From positions 1 through 5,882 of the forward strand of contig CALCPB010000582.1 of the NCBI GenBank assembly GCA_937897665.1: 5,882 nt of DNA. The letters are read 5' to 3'. Shown piece by piece: positions 5,544 through 5,882 of the stretch. Made by a program: the position numbers and the translations under genes. The stretch is from an uncultured Halomicronema sp. (GTDB lineage: Bacteria; Cyanobacteriota; Cyanobacteriia; Phormidesmidales; Phormidesmidaceae). The notes beneath the pieces are model-generated. The model was not told the DNA's origin, made no database searches, and saw only the letters and a program-made list of their open reading frames with translations. Each line of letters opens with the position of its first letter. Position 1 is the stretch's first letter.

Positions 5544-5882
5544 ATGCTTGAACATCAAGATATAGAACTCAAAGCCAATGTCTATACAGCAATCTGCCCA
5601 TCTAGAGAGGTATTGGCATCGATCGGAGAAAAGTGGGTTTCGTTGATCATTGGAGCGCTAGACGGTAGGGTTATGCGTTTTGGTGAACTGAAAAGATTTT
5701 GCGAAGGGATTTCACAAAAAATGTTGACCCAAACGTTGCGCAAACTAGAACGAGATGGACTAATAAGGCGAACCTTATACACAGATGTACTTCCCATAAA
5801 AACTGAATATCGATTAACTGAACTCGGCAAAAGTCTATTGCCTATCGTTCAGGCTGCCAAATTATGGGCTGAAGACAACTTG
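5544..5882 (+). CDS. HxlR-family winged-helix transcriptional regulator, 3' end beyond window
   Basis: Small DNA-binding regulator; 113 codons are visible with no stop. Family members are usually about 110-130 residues, so only the last few are likely missing. The hallmark CPSREVLASIGEKWVSLII (18-36) has the conserved N-terminal Cys18 that serves as a thiol redox sensor in some members (YodB, HypR types); a second cysteine, Cys53, is also present. RFGELKRFCEGISQKMLTQ leads into the recognition helix (about 57-70, LTQTLRKLERDGLIRR), followed by the wing and TEYRLTELGKSLLPIV. It is transcribed away from the oxidoreductase, the usual partner arrangement for HxlR regulators, which probably control their neighbour and themselves. 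The inducer is unknown; electrophiles or oxidants are a reasonable guess from the cysteine, but not shown. Confidence 0.92.
   Translation, partial: MLEHQDIELKANVYTAICPSREVLASIGEKWVSLIIGALDGRVMRFGELKRFCEGISQKMLTQTLRKLERDGLIRRTLYTDVLPIKTEYRLTELGKSLLPIVQAAKLWAEDNL

Noticed and set aside
5582..5830. 82-codon minus-strand frame
   Set aside because: Antisense shadow of the HxlR regulator.

Overview
The window looks cyanobacterial. It carries three copies of the HIP1 octamer GCGATCGC, two of them inside the full GGCGATCGCC decamer. The coding style also fits: moderate GC, weak Shine-Dalgarno use in several genes, and a dCache histidine kinase and an IS4-type transposase of kinds common in filamentous cyanobacteria. 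These are judgements from reading the sequence and family knowledge; no database search was possible.

Layout. (1) 1-1637, minus strand: a two-component operon with an OmpR-family response regulator (945-1637) followed after 20 nt by its HAMP/HisKA sensor kinase, which runs off the left edge. (2) 1638-2255: a gene-poor divergent intergenic region with two 13-bp palindromes. (3) 2256-4247, plus strand: a second histidine kinase of a different type (TM - dCache - TM - coiled coil - HisKA/HATPase). It is in one frame throughout but is cut by two in-frame TAG codons, so it is called a pseudogene. (4) 4248-4842: a short spacer, then a 5'-truncated IS4-family transposase remnant on the minus strand with an internal TGA. 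(5) 4843-5445, minus strand: an NADP-binding, F420-reductase-like oxidoreductase. (6) 5544-5882, plus strand: a divergent HxlR-family regulator, cut by the right edge, which shares a 98-nt promoter region with the oxidoreductase.

How it fits together. The left operon is a conventional phosphorelay: membrane kinase to DNA-binding regulator. The second kinase has no regulator gene beside it and appears to be decaying. The right-hand pair is the common HxlR plus oxidoreductase divergent module, probably a redox- or electrophile-responsive switch. A near-consensus sigma-70 type promoter for the oxidoreductase can be read in the shared region, with a candidate operator over it.

Most notable points. 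Two amber codons sit in an otherwise intact 663-codon kinase, each one transition away from CAG. The first transmembrane segment of the left kinase contains four acidic residues. The IS remnant abuts the 3' end of the oxidoreductase gene. Taken together they suggest relaxed selection or recent decay rather than a new system. I found no CRISPR array, RNA gene, toxin-antitoxin pair or defence cluster.
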